Assembly: GCF_014859565.1 (NCBI RefSeq)
Contig: NZ_JACUUA010000164.1
Location: 1 to 7,355, forward strand
From: Marinospirillum sp.
GTDB lineage: Bacteria > Pseudomonadota > Gammaproteobacteria > Pseudomonadales > Halomonadaceae
Length of the DNA stretch: 7,355 nucleotides
Direction of reading: 5' to 3'
Position 1 is the first letter of the stretch. Every line of letters begins with the position of its first letter. A model generated the notes under the pieces. That model worked only from the letters and a program-made list of their open reading frames with translations, made no database searches and was not told the DNA's origin. The position numbers and the translations under genes were made by a program. This document shows positions 1 to 7,355 of this stretch, one piece after another.

Positions 1-1
1 C

Positions 2-97
2 TTAGGGCGGGGAGCAGTCACTCAAAATAACCAGGTAGCTTTGCGACGATTCTGGCATCCCACTGAGTGGAGTGAACAGATTGCACCGCGCCTGTAG
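2..97 (+). CDS. 3' end of an unidentified protein gene (partial)
   Basis: This is the only forward frame that stays open from the left edge; it ends at TAG (95-97). The 31 visible residues begin LGRGAVTQNN and end WSEQIAPRL. They read like a natural protein C-terminus, mixed in composition with basic and aromatic residues (RRFWHPTEW). I do not recognise the family, and the fragment carries no diagnostic motif. The stop lies 20 bp before the histidine kinase ATG, on the same strand and with no terminator between, so the two genes are probably co-transcribed. Such a neighbour of a sensor kinase is sometimes a binding protein or regulator, but nothing visible supports a specific function. Reality as a coding tail is likely but rests on a short open frame. 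Confidence 0.6.
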   Translation, partial: LGRGAVTQNNQVALRRFWHPTEWSEQIAPRL

Positions 98-101
98 CCG
101 C

Positions 102-107
102 AGGGAA
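102..107 (+). promoter_or_regulatory. Ribosome binding site of the histidine kinase
   Basis: AGGGAA lies 10 bases before ATG 118. It is only 1 base before the in-frame TTG at 109, which is too close for initiation there. This favours ATG 118 as the start. The spacing is slightly long, so the site may be modest in strength. Confidence 0.5.
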
Positions 108-117
108 ATTGGTTGAT

Positions 118-1320
118 ATGAATTTGATCTTTGTAGTCGGCAGTCTGTTGATATTTACACTGGGATTTTTGCTGGCATTAATGCTGTTTAATCGACGCCT
201 GCGACTGGCTAGTGATCATTTTACCCAGTTATATCAGCATCTACCTTTACCGGTGATCCTGCTGGATCCTGCAACAGGCCAATTTGTGGATTGTAATGCT
301 GCTGGCTTGAAGCTGTTAAAGCTGAATAACACAACACAGATTATTGGCCGCAAGCCAGAAGACATCTCCCCGGAGTATCAACCAGATGGCTCGGTTAGCT
401 CCAAGGCTCGGAAAACCCATTTTGAGGCGCTAAAAGAAACTGAGAGTCTTTCGTTTGAATGGATACATCTGGCCAGTGATGGGTTTGAGCTGTTATTGCA
501 AGTCACTTTGATCCCTGTCGAGATTCGTGGGCGATCTCTGATTCTTGGGGTTTGGTACGATCTGACAGAGCGCCAGCGGTCAGAGTTGGCGGTGCAGCAA
601 AAAACCGAGTCCTTACAGAAATCCAATGCTGAGCTGGAGCAGTTTGCTTATGTTGTCAGCCATGATTTGCGTCAGCCATTGCGGATGATTGGCAGTTATT
701 TGCAGCTGCTGGAGCGCCGGTTAGAAACAACACTGACCGATGAGACTCGGGAAATGATGCATTTTGCGGTGGATGGTGCCAGTCGTCTGGATCAAATGCT
801 GGTCTCCTTGCTGGAGTACTCCAGGGTAGGACGCAAAGGCTTACCCATGACGGACACCCCTGCAGAGACGGCGATCCAAGAGGCCTTGCAGTTTCTGCAG
901 CCATTAATAGATGAAAAACAGGCGCGGGTGCAGTTGCTGACAAAAAGTTGGCCGATGCTTCACGCCAGCCCGGATGAGTTAACCCGACTCTTTCAGAATC
1001 TGATAGGTAATGCCTTGAAGTACCATCAACCGGGACAGGCACCTCAGGTTAGTCTGGATGTTGAGCGCACCAAGGGGCATTGGCGCTTTTGTATCAGAGA
1101 TCAGGGTATCGGTATTGCCCCTGAGCAGTTTGATCGCTTGTTCCGGGTGTTCCAGCGTCTGCATACCCGCAGTGAATATGAAGGTACAGGGATTGGCCTT
1201 GCCGTTTGTCGCAAGATTGTTGAACGTCATGGTGGCCGTATCTGGGTGGAATCAGAAGGTGAAGGCAAGGGATGCAGTTTCTGTTTTGTGCTGCCATTTG
1301 CCGATAGCAGGGAAGCCTGA
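118..1320 (+). CDS. Membrane-anchored PAS-domain sensor histidine kinase
   Basis: A 400-residue sensor kinase that would autophosphorylate on histidine and pass phosphate to a response regulator. Numbering is from ATG 118. Residues 2-25 form one hydrophobic helix followed by NRRLR, which predicts a cytoplasmic body and no periplasmic sensor. A PAS domain spans about 38-152 (LPLPVILLDP near the start, WYDLTERQRSE at its end). A likely coiled coil follows (about 150-175). The HisKA dimerisation domain has the H-box VVSHDLRQP with phospho-acceptor His182. The HATPase_c domain shows the N-box LFQNLIGNALKYH (Asn294, Asn298), the G1 box DQGIGI (about 328-333), an F-box region FDRLFRVFQRLH and the G2 box GTGIGL (about 356-361). 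The H-box and G boxes resemble phytochrome-type kinases, although no GAF or PHY domain is present. There is no receiver domain and no response regulator in the window, so partner and signal are unknown. An alternative TTG start at 109 would add three residues; the ribosome binding site argues against it. Confidence 0.93.
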   Translation: MNLIFVVGSLLIFTLGFLLALMLFNRRLRLASDHFTQLYQHLPLPVILLDPATGQFVDCNAAGLKLLKLNNTTQIIGRKPEDISPEYQPDGSVSSKARKTHFEALKETESLSFEWIHLASDGFELLLQVTLIPVEIRGRSLILGVWYDLTERQRSELAVQQKTESLQKSNAELEQFAYVVSHDLRQPLRMIGSYLQLLERRLETTLTDETREMMHFAVDGASRLDQMLVSLLEYSRVGRKGLPMTDTPAETAIQEALQFLQPLIDEKQARVQLLTKSWPMLHASPDELTRLFQNLIGNALKYHQPGQAPQVSLDVERTKGHWRFCIRDQGIGIAPEQFDRLFRVFQRLHTRSEYEGTGIGLAVCRKIVERHGGRIWVESEGEGKGCSFCFVLPFADSREA

Positions 1321-1380
1321 CTGGCTAGTCCTCCCCTGGGGCAGTAGAATGTTCGTTTTACATTGCAGCTGATCCTATCT

Positions 1381-1384
1381 GGAG
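1381..1384 (+). promoter_or_regulatory. Ribosome binding site of glmU
   Basis: GGAG sits five bases before ATG 1390. This supports 1390 rather than the in-frame ATG at 1363, which would add nine residues (MQLILSGVF) that are not part of the GlmU fold. Confidence 0.65.
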
Positions 1385-1389
1385 TTTTC

Positions 1390-2760
1390 ATGTCACTGAA
1401 TGTTGTGATCCTTGCAGCGGGTCAGGGTACCCGAATGCGTTCGTCGCTCCCCAAAGTATTACACTCCTTGGCTGGTAAACCCATGGTTGGTCATGTGGTG
1501 GATACAGCACGACGCCTCAATGCCAGTCTCATACATCTGGTGGTTGGACATGGAGCTGAGCGTGTCAGAGAGCAGCTGGCGGCAGCGGATGTCAATTTTG
1601 TTGAGCAGTTGCAGCAGCTGGGTACAGGCCATGCGGTAACTCAGGCCCTGCCTGGCCTTGAAACGGATGCTCGGGTACTCATTCTGTATGGTGATGTGCC
1701 TTTGATTCGTGCTGAAACCCTGCAGCAACTGCTGGAACAAGTCAGTGAAACCAGTATGGGGTTGTTAACCGTACAGTTGGATGATCCTTCGGGTTATGGG
1801 CGGATTATTCGTGATGCCGATCAGAAGGTGGCTGCGATTATTGAACAAAAGGATGCCAGCACCGAACAACTGCAAATCAAAGAAGTGAATACCGGCATTC
1901 TGGCTGTTACCACGACACAGCTGCAGCGCTGGTTGCCGCGGCTGTCCAATGCCAATGTGCAGGGCGAGTATTACCTGACCGATATTATTGGTATGGCTTA
2001 TAAAGAAGGCACGGAAATTCGTAGCGTACAACCCAAAACCACCGCAGAAGTGGAAGGTGTGAATAACCGCCTGCAACTGGCTGCGCTGGAGCGAGTGTAT
2101 CAGCGTGAACAGGCGGATTTGCTGATGGAAGCGGGTGTGACCCTGGCTGATCCAGCCCGGATTGATGTACGGGGTCATTTATCCACTGCCCGTGATGTTT
2201 TTATTGATGTGGGTTGTGTATTTGAAGGTTTGGTTGAGTTGGCGGAAGGGGTTGAGATCGGCCCTTATTGTGTGTTGAAAAATGCCCGGCTGGGGCCGGG
2301 TGTTAAACTGGCGTCCCACTCGGTCATCGAGGATGCAGTACTGGTGGGTGACAATCAGGTTGGCCCTTTTGCTCGCCTGCGGCCCGGTACTCATCTGGAG
2401 GTGGGTGCCCGAATTGGTAATTTTGTGGAAACCAAAAAAGCCATGATTCATCAGGGTGCCAAGGTTAACCACCTGAGTTATATCGGTGATGCAGAAGTGG
2501 GTGCTTATGCCAACATTGGTGCAGGAACCATCACTTGTAACTACGACGGTGTGAATAAACATCAAACCCTGATCGGTGCAGGTGCTTTTATTGGCTCCAA
2601 CACCAGCCTGGTGGCGCCAGTCAGCGTGGGTGCCGGTGCTACAATTGGTGCGGGCTCCACCATCACACGTGATGTGGATGATCGGGCGCTGGCAGTCACC
2701 CGTGCCAAACAATTACAGAAAGCTAACTGGCCGCGTCCGGCTAAAAAACAGGAAGACTGA
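1390..2760 (+). CDS. glmU: Bifunctional UDP-GlcNAc pyrophosphorylase / glucosamine-1-phosphate N-acetyltransferase
   Basis: GlmU acetylates glucosamine-1-phosphate with acetyl-CoA, then couples the product to UTP to make UDP-GlcNAc, the cytoplasmic precursor of peptidoglycan and LPS. From ATG 1390 the protein is 456 residues, the length of E. coli GlmU. The N-terminal nucleotidyltransferase domain (about 1-227) carries the signature LAAGQGTRM with Lys22 in LPK, GTGHAV at 78-83, the Mg-binding Asp102 in YGDVPL, GYGRI, EVNTGI, and Asn225, the expected second metal ligand. The C-terminal half (about 250-456) is a left-handed beta helix of hexapeptide repeats. It contains RLRPGT, GNFVETKKA, His361 (the catalytic-base position, His363 in E. 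coli) and the NIGAGTITCNYDG acetyl-CoA and sugar-phosphate region. All key residues are present, so both activities should be intact. It is followed after 3 bp by glmS, the classical operon order. The atp operon that precedes glmU in many gammaproteobacteria is not immediately upstream here. Confidence 0.98.
   Translation: MSLNVVILAAGQGTRMRSSLPKVLHSLAGKPMVGHVVDTARRLNASLIHLVVGHGAERVREQLAAADVNFVEQLQQLGTGHAVTQALPGLETDARVLILYGDVPLIRAETLQQLLEQVSETSMGLLTVQLDDPSGYGRIIRDADQKVAAIIEQKDASTEQLQIKEVNTGILAVTTTQLQRWLPRLSNANVQGEYYLTDIIGMAYKEGTEIRSVQPKTTAEVEGVNNRLQLAALERVYQREQADLLMEAGVTLADPARIDVRGHLSTARDVFIDVGCVFEGLVELAEGVEIGPYCVLKNARLGPGVKLASHSVIEDAVLVGDNQVGPFARLRPGTHLEVGARIGNFVETKKAMIHQGAKVNHLSYIGDAEVGAYANIGAGTITCNYDGVNKHQTLIGAGAFIGSNTSLVAPVSVGAGATIGAGSTITRDVDDRALAVTRAKQLQKANWPRPAKKQED
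2750..2755 (+). promoter_or_regulatory. Ribosome binding site of glmS, inside the end of glmU
   Basis: AGGAAG lies within the last codons of glmU, 8 bases before ATG 2764. Its placement across the glmU stop suggests translational coupling. With only 3 bp between the genes there is no room for a separate glmS leader or an internal promoter after the glmU stop. Confidence 0.7.
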
Positions 2761-2763
2761 ATA

Positions 2764-4608
2764 ATGTGTGGAATTGTAGGTGCGGTTGCGGAGCGTAATG
2801 TCACTGCCATTCTTCTGGAAGGTTTAAAGCGTCTTGAATACCGAGGTTATGATTCTGCCGGTCTGGCGGTGATTAACGAACAACAACAGCTGGAGCGTCG
2901 CCGTGCGCAGGGTAAGGTGGCCGAGGTTGAGCGCAAGCTGGAGACAGACCCACTGCGTGGGCATCTGGGTGTTGCACACACCCGCTGGGCAACCCACGGC
3001 AAACCCAGCGAAGCTAACGCCCACCCGCATTTTTCCAGTGAAGAGCTGGGGCTGGTACACAATGGCATCATTGAAAATCATGAGTCCCTGAAGCAGCAGC
3101 TGGTCAAAGCGGGTTATGTTTTCACTTCTGATACGGATACTGAGGTAATTGCCCATCTGGTACATCAGTTGTATCAACAGACGTCAGATCTTGCCAAGGC
3201 GGTACAACAGGCACTTAAACAACTGGAAGGTGCTTATGCTCTGGCGGTGATTCATCAGCAGCAGCCGAATCAACTGGTTTGTGCCCGCAAGGGCAGCCCA
3301 CTGGTGATTGGTGTGGGTATTGGTGAATACTTCTGTGCTTCTGATCCGCTGGCCTTGTTACAAGTCACCGATCGTTTTATCTATCTGGAAGAAGGTGATC
3401 TGGCAACCCTGACCCTGAATGAACATCACATTATTGATGCGCAGGGTAAGGCGGCTGAACGCGCAGTGACCCAGTGGGAGCATGGTAACCAGGCGGCAGA
3501 GAAGGGTGAGTACAAACACTTCATGCTGAAAGAGATTCATGAGCAGCCGCAGGCTCTGGCATCAACATTGGAAGGACGTTTGTCTGAACGGCGTGTTTTG
3601 CCCCAGGCTCTGGGTGTGGCGGCTATGGAGCTGTTGCCTCAGGTGCGGCAGGTGCAAATCATTGCCTGTGGCACCAGTTACCATGCTGGGATGGTGGCGC
3701 GTTACTGGATTGAGCGGCTGGCGGGTTTGCCTTGTCAGGTGGAAGTCGCCAGTGAGTACCGTTACCGCGAGGTGGTGGTAGCTGATCATTGCCTGTTTGT
3801 GACTATTTCCCAGTCCGGTGAAACAGCCGATACCCTGGCCGCTTTACGTTTTGCCAAGCAAGCGGGTTACCTGGCCTCGATGACCGTGTGTAACGTACCT
3901 GGCTCTTCGCTGGTGCGTGAATCGGATCTTAGCCTGATGACCCGCGCCGGCCCGGAAATTGGTGTGGCTTCCACCAAGGCTTTTACCACCCAGTTGACCG
4001 CGCTGCTGTTATTAACCTTGGCACTGCGCCGTGCACACCTACCCAGCCCGGAGGCCGAAGATGAGGTTGAAAGTAGCCTGGTACAAGCATTGCGAGAATT
4101 ACCGCGTCTGTGTGAAGAAACCCTGAAGCTGGATAAAGATATCGAACAGCTGGCAGAAGACTTTGCTGAAAAACACCATGCGCTGTTTTTAGGTCGGGGC
4201 AGTCAGTACCCAATTGCCATGGAAGGTGCGCTGAAGCTGAAAGAAATCTCCTACATCCATGCTGAAGCTTATCCGGCCGGAGAGTTGAAACACGGTCCGC
4301 TGGCACTGGTCGACAAGGATATGCCAGTGATTGCCGTGGCTCCAAAAGATGACCTTGTGGATAAGTTAAAGTCCAACCTGCAGGAAGTTCGCGCCCGTGG
4401 TGGTGAGTTGTATGTGTTTGCCGATCCACAGAGTTTTCTGGAACCGGGTGAAGGTATGAAAGTACTGCACCTGCCGGAAGTCCACGAAATCCTGGCACCC
4501 ATCCTTTACACCCTGCCCTTGCAGTTGTTGTCCTACCATGTGGCGGTGTTAAAAGGCACCGATGTGGATCAACCTCGCAACCTGGCAAAATCAGTAACGG
4601 TTGAATAA
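2764..4608 (+). CDS. glmS: Glutamine-fructose-6-phosphate aminotransferase (isomerizing), glucosamine-6-phosphate synthase
   Basis: GlmS makes glucosamine-6-phosphate from fructose-6-phosphate using ammonia from glutamine, the first committed step of amino-sugar synthesis. The protein is 614 residues (E. coli has 609). Residues 1-240 form the class II glutamine amidotransferase domain. Cys2 becomes the N-terminal nucleophile once Met is removed, and the domain also shows [17 protein letters not shown] (Arg74) and VHNGIIENH (Asn100-Gly101). Two SIS domains follow. The first has [11 protein letters not shown] (about 299-309) and SQSGETADT (about 349-357). The second has [19 protein letters not shown] with Lys491 and Glu494, and ELKHGPLAL with His510. 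The C-terminal tail ends [13 protein letters not shown], with Lys609 at the position of the substrate-binding catalytic lysine. Every expected catalytic residue is present. The start is fixed by the need for Cys immediately after Met. The gene forms an operon with glmU upstream, and hsdR follows after 27 bp. Confidence 0.98.
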   Translation: MCGIVGAVAERNVTAILLEGLKRLEYRGYDSAGLAVINEQQQLERRRAQGKVAEVERKLETDPLRGHLGVAHTRWATHGKPSEANAHPHFSSEELGLVHNGIIENHESLKQQLVKAGYVFTSDTDTEVIAHLVHQLYQQTSDLAKAVQQALKQLEGAYALAVIHQQQPNQLVCARKGSPLVIGVGIGEYFCASDPLALLQVTDRFIYLEEGDLATLTLNEHHIIDAQGKAAERAVTQWEHGNQAAEKGEYKHFMLKEIHEQPQALASTLEGRLSERRVLPQALGVAAMELLPQVRQVQIIACGTSYHAGMVARYWIERLAGLPCQVEVASEYRYREVVVADHCLFVTISQSGETADTLAALRFAKQAGYLASMTVCNVPGSSLVRESDLSLMTRAGPEIGVASTKAFTTQLTALLLLTLALRRAHLPSPEAEDEVESSLVQALRELPRLCEETLKLDKDIEQLAEDFAEKHHALFLGRGSQYPIAMEGALKLKEISYIHAEAYPAGELKHGPLALVDKDMPVIAVAPKDDLVDKLKSNLQEVRARGGELYVFADPQSFLEPGEGMKVLHLPEVHEILAPILYTLPLQLLSYHVAVLKGTDVDQPRNLAKSVTVE

Positions 4609-4635
4609 GAGCATAACAACAAGGAAGAGCGGCTG
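4574..4635 (+). other. attTn7-like site: conserved glmS 3' end and expected Tn7 insertion zone
   Basis: The last codons of glmS encode [10 protein letters not shown], the segment whose DNA is recognised by the TnsD target selector of Tn7-family transposons. It is nearly unchanged here at the nucleotide level compared with the E. coli sequence as I recall it (for example CGCAACCTGGCAAAATC). Tn7 inserts about 25 bp past the stop, which here falls near 4631-4635, between the hsdR ribosome binding site and its ATG. No TGT-type transposon end, TnsB-site repeat or target duplication is visible, so the site appears unoccupied within this window. Occurrence of the target sequence is seen; that it functions is inferred from the family. 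Confidence 0.5.
4622..4627 (+). promoter_or_regulatory. Ribosome binding site of hsdR
   Basis: AGGAAG lies 8 bases before ATG 4636, in the short gap after the glmS stop. Motif and spacing are identical to those of glmS. It fixes the hsdR start at 4636. Confidence 0.7.
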
Positions 4636-7355
4636 ATGGTAAACCAGAACCCCGAACAGCAAGCACGCGATATTATCGACACCCAGCTGAAAAAAGCTGG
4701 CTGGGTGATTCAGGACAAGAAGAAAATTGATTTTTCTGCCGCTGATGGTGTTGCCGTTCGGGAGTATCAGACCGACGTTGGCCCTGCTGATTATGTACTG
4801 TTTGTTGATAAGCAAGCAGTTGGGGTGATTGAAGCCAAACCGGAGCACTGGGGAGAAAGAATCACCACAGTTGAAGAGCAATCGGGTGGTTATGCCAAAG
4901 CAAAATTGAAGTGGGTTAACAACAACCAACCTCTGCGTTTTGTTTACGAAAGCACTGGGGTTATCTCTCGTTTTACTGATGGATCAGATCCAAATCCTAG
5001 GTCTCGTGAAGTCTTTAACTTTCATCGCCCGGAAACCCTCGCCAAGTGGCTCCAGGAACCCAAAAGTCTGCGGGGTCGGTTGCAGGATTTCCCACCCCTG
5101 ATTAACGAAGGCTTGCGTGATTGCCAGATTACCGCCATCACCAACCTTGAAGAATCCTTTAAACAAAACAAACCCCGCGCTCTGGTACAAATGGCTACTG
5201 GCTCTGGTAAAACCTTTACCGCAATCACTGCCAGTTATCGCCTGTTACGCGAGCCAGTGAGTGCCAGGCGCATTCTGTTTCTGGTGGATACTAAAAACCT
5301 GGGTGAACAGGCCGAACAAGAGTTCATGACCTTCGTGCCAAACGATGACAATCGCAAATTCACCGAGCTTTACGCGGTGCAGCGGCTGAAGAACCAATAC
5401 ATCGCCAAGGATGCCCAGGTTTGCATCAGCACCATCCAGCGCATGTATTCCATTCTTAAAGATGAGCCGCTGGACGAATCACTCGAAGAGCAAAACCCGG
5501 CTGAGCAAATCACCAGACCGAAAGAACCGTTGCCGGTGGTGTATAACGAAAAAATCCCGCCTGAGTTTTTTGATGTAATCATCATTGATGAATGCCACCG
5601 CTCCATTTACAACCTGTGGCGGCAGGTGCTGGAATATTTTGATGCCTATCTGGTCGGCCTGACCGCCACGCCAGATAATCGAACCTACGGCTTCTTTCGC
5701 AAAAACGTGGTCAGTGAATATGATCATGAAAAAGCCGTGGCCGATGGTGTGAATGTCGGTAATGAAATCTTTGTTATCGAAACGGAAAAAACCAAGCAAG
5801 GCGGCAAGATCGAAGCTAAACAGCAGGTTGAACGACGCGAGCGCACAACACGAAAAAAACGCTGGGAAGAACAGGATCAGGAAGAAGCCTACACCGCCAA
5901 ACAGCTGGATCGCAATATTGTTAATCCCGACCAGATTCGCACCGTCATTCGCACCCTCAGGGATGCACTGCCGACCATCTTCCCCGGTCGTAAAGAAGTG
6001 CCTAAAACCCTGATCTTTGCCAAAACCGACAGTCACGCCGATGACATCATTCAAACCGTGCGTGAAGAGTTTGGCGAAAGTAACCAGTTTTGCAAAAAAG
6101 TCACCTACCGCGTTGCTAACGACAAAACCGATGCTGATGGCAAAGTCATCGAAAAAGGCGAAGATCCGAAGTCCGTGCTTGCTCAGTTCCGCAATGATTA
6201 CTACCCGCGCATTGCCGTTACCGTCGATATGATTGCCACCGGCACCGATGTCAAGGCACTGGAATGCCTGCTGTTCATGCGCGATGTCAAAAGCAAAAAC
6301 TACTTTGAGCAAATGAAAGGACGCGGCACTCGTACACTGGATAAAGACAGCCTGCAAAAGGTCACGCCCTCTGCACAAAGCGCCAAAACTCACTATGTCA
6401 TTGTTGACGCGATTGGTGTGACTAAATCAGTTAAAACCGCCAGCCAACCCTTGATCACCAAACCCAGTGTGGCGCTGAAAGACCTTGCTATGGGCGTGAT
6501 GATGGGAGCAAGTGACAGTGATACCGTATCTTCTTTGGCAGGCCGACTGGCGCGACTGGATAAACAGCTCGATGACAAAGAACGCGCCCGCATTGCTGAA
6601 AAGGCCGGTGGTACACCACTCTTGATGATTGTTGGAGAGCTCTTCAGTGCCATTGACGGCGACCGGGTAGAACAAAAAGCGCTGGAAATTGTTGGCCAGC
6701 CCGTCGGCACCGATCCCGGCGAAGACGCACGCAATAAAGCGCAGCATCAGTTGGTTAGCCAGGTGGCTAATGTATTTAACGGTGAGTTGATTGAGCTGAT
6801 CGACTCCATCCGCCGTGATAAAGAACAAACCATCGTTCACGATGACCTGGACACCCTTCTCAAAGCCGAGTGGGATGGTGAAACCACCGAAAACGCCAAG
6901 GTGCTTACCCAGGAGTTTGCCGATTATCTGCAAGAGCAGGCGGATAAAATTGATGCACTAGCCATCTACTTCCGTACACCTGCACGCCGCAGCGAAGTCA
7001 CCTATCCACAAATTAAAGCCCTGCTGGAAAAGCTCAAGCAGGATAGACCGAAGCTTGCACCGTTGCGCATCTGGCAGGCTTACGCTCACCTCGACAACTA
7101 CACGGGCGAAAACCCCTTAAGTGAACTCACCGCCCTGGTGGCACTGATGCGCCGTGTCTGCGGACTGGATAGCACCCTTACACCCTTTCGCAGCACCGTC
7201 AGAAAGAACTTTCAGGATTGGATCATGAAGTATCACGCCGGTGGTTCAGAAAAATTCAATGAACAGCAAATGCAGTGGCTGCAAGCCATTCGTGACCACA
7301 TTGCCAGCTCCTTTCACTTTGAGCGCGATGATTTGGATATGACTCCCTTTGATGC
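4636..7355 (+). CDS. hsdR: Type I restriction endonuclease subunit R, EcoEI-like (3' end beyond the window)
   Basis: This is the motor and nuclease subunit of a type I restriction-modification complex. With HsdM and HsdS it translocates unmodified DNA using ATP and cleaves it at a distance. The frame is open from ATG 4636 to the right edge, about 906 codons. Residues 1-100 form the HsdR N-terminal nuclease domain with a PD-(D/E)xK core: Asp52 in PADYVLF, then Glu66 and Lys68 in VIEAKPE. The SF2 helicase motor follows. Motif I is ATGSGKT (187-193), motif II is DECH (318-321), motif III is TATP (343-346), motif V is around TVDMIATGTDVKAL (529-542), and motif VI is QMKGRGTR (559-566). A highly charged stretch at about 382-425 joins the two RecA lobes, as is usual in this group. 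From about 700 onward lies the EcoEI-type C-terminal helical region that contacts the methylase. The visible end, LDMTPFDA, is a motif normally found a few tens of residues before the stop in this group, so the gene is nearly complete. No frameshift or missing motif is seen. hsdM and hsdS are not in the window; they may follow downstream. Confidence 0.95.
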   Translation, partial: MVNQNPEQQARDIIDTQLKKAGWVIQDKKKIDFSAADGVAVREYQTDVGPADYVLFVDKQAVGVIEAKPEHWGERITTVEEQSGGYAKAKLKWVNNNQPLRFVYESTGVISRFTDGSDPNPRSREVFNFHRPETLAKWLQEPKSLRGRLQDFPPLINEGLRDCQITAITNLEESFKQNKPRALVQMATGSGKTFTAITASYRLLREPVSARRILFLVDTKNLGEQAEQEFMTFVPNDDNRKFTELYAVQRLKNQYIAKDAQVCISTIQRMYSILKDEPLDESLEEQNPAEQITRPKEPLPVVYNEKIPPEFFDVIIIDECHRSIYNLWRQVLEYFDAYLVGLTATPDNRTYGFFRKNVVSEYDHEKAVADGVNVGNEIFVIETEKTKQGGKIEAKQQVERRERTTRKKRWEEQDQEEAYTAKQLDRNIVNPDQIRTVIRTLRDALPTIFPGRKEVPKTLIFAKTDSHADDIIQTVREEFGESNQFCKKVTYRVANDKTDADGKVIEKGEDPKSVLAQFRNDYYPRIAVTVDMIATGTDVKALECLLFMRDVKSKNYFEQMKGRGTRTLDKDSLQKVTPSAQSAKTHYVIVDAIGVTKSVKTASQPLITKPSVALKDLAMGVMMGASDSDTVSSLAGRLARLDKQLDDKERARIAEKAGGTPLLMIVGELFSAIDGDRVEQKALEIVGQPVGTDPGEDARNKAQHQLVSQVANVFNGELIELIDSIRRDKEQTIVHDDLDTLLKAEWDGETTENAKVLTQEFADYLQEQADKIDALAIYFRTPARRSEVTYPQIKALLEKLKQDRPKLAPLRIWQAYAHLDNYTGENPLSELTALVALMRRVCGLDSTLTPFRSTVRKNFQDWIMKYHAGGSEKFNEQQMQWLQAIRDHIASSFHFERDDLDMTPFD

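Noticed and set aside
1333..1341. CCCCTGGGG palindrome after the kinase gene as a terminator
   Set aside because: A four-base stem with a one-base loop cannot form a stable hairpin, and no T-run follows.
1357..1378. Possible glmU promoter with TTTACA as -35
   Set aside because: TTTACA matches the -35 consensus well, but no acceptable -10 lies 16-18 bases downstream. The best candidates (TCCTAT, TATCTG) match only three of six bases and are too close.
1363..1389. Upstream in-frame ATG for glmU
   Set aside because: It would add nine residues before the conserved start of the nucleotidyltransferase domain and lacks the GGAG signal that precedes ATG 1390.
2340..2690. Repetitive GGTGC/GGTGT-rich DNA in the second half of glmU
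   Set aside because: It reflects the protein's hexapeptide repeats (Gly/Ala/Ile codons) rather than a DNA repeat element.
2179..2712. Reverse-strand open frame of 177 codons opposite glmU
   Set aside because: It mirrors the hexapeptide-repeat region of glmU. The regular Gly/Val/Ala codons there produce a Thr/His/Asn-rich shadow.
4600..4620. GTTG...CAAC inverted repeat across the glmS stop
   Set aside because: Only four base pairs with a 13-base loop and no following T-run, so it is not a credible terminator or operator.
3983..4666. Reverse-strand open frame of 227 codons opposite the glmS 3' half
   Set aside because: It is antisense to the SIS domains of glmS. Its composition is Pro/Leu/His-rich and it has no domain or convincing start signal.
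5479..6393. Long reverse-strand open frame of 304 codons opposite hsdR
   Set aside because: It lies wholly opposite the helicase domain of hsdR, whose motifs are clear on the + strand. Its Phe/Ile-rich translation is what the complement of Lys/Glu/Asp-rich codons gives, and it has no recognisable domain.

Overview
The window is a chromosomal segment from what looks like a gammaproteobacterium. The evidence is the glmU-glmS gene pair with close Enterobacteria/Pseudomonadales-type protein sequences, moderate GC content and AGGA-type ribosome binding sites. Genus cannot be assigned from the sequence alone. All genes are on the + strand and tightly spaced. The long reverse-strand frames are shadows of the forward genes.

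Layout. Bases 2-97 are the last 31 codons of an unidentified gene cut by the left edge. After 20 bp comes a membrane-anchored PAS sensor histidine kinase (118-1320) with no response regulator beside it in the window. After a 69-bp spacer comes glmU (1390-2760), the bifunctional acetyltransferase/uridylyltransferase. Three bases later comes glmS (2764-4608), glucosamine-6-phosphate synthase. Together GlmS and GlmU cover three of the four enzymatic activities that turn fructose-6-phosphate into UDP-GlcNAc for peptidoglycan and LPS; GlmM lies elsewhere.

Only 27 bp after glmS a type I restriction endonuclease R subunit (hsdR, EcoEI-like) begins at 4636 and runs off the right edge. About 906 codons are visible, and probably only a few tens are missing. 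No hsdM or hsdS is visible.

The most notable point is the junction of a housekeeping operon with a defence gene. hsdR starts exactly where Tn7-type elements insert downstream of glmS (the attTn7 position), has its own ribosome binding site, and has no terminator or transposon end separating it from glmS. No clearly novel system is visible. The window is a conserved cell-wall precursor operon flanked by a sensor kinase on one side and the edge of a restriction-modification locus on the other. No tRNA, rRNA, CRISPR array, insertion sequence or riboswitch was found, and no stretch over 300 bp lacks a gene.
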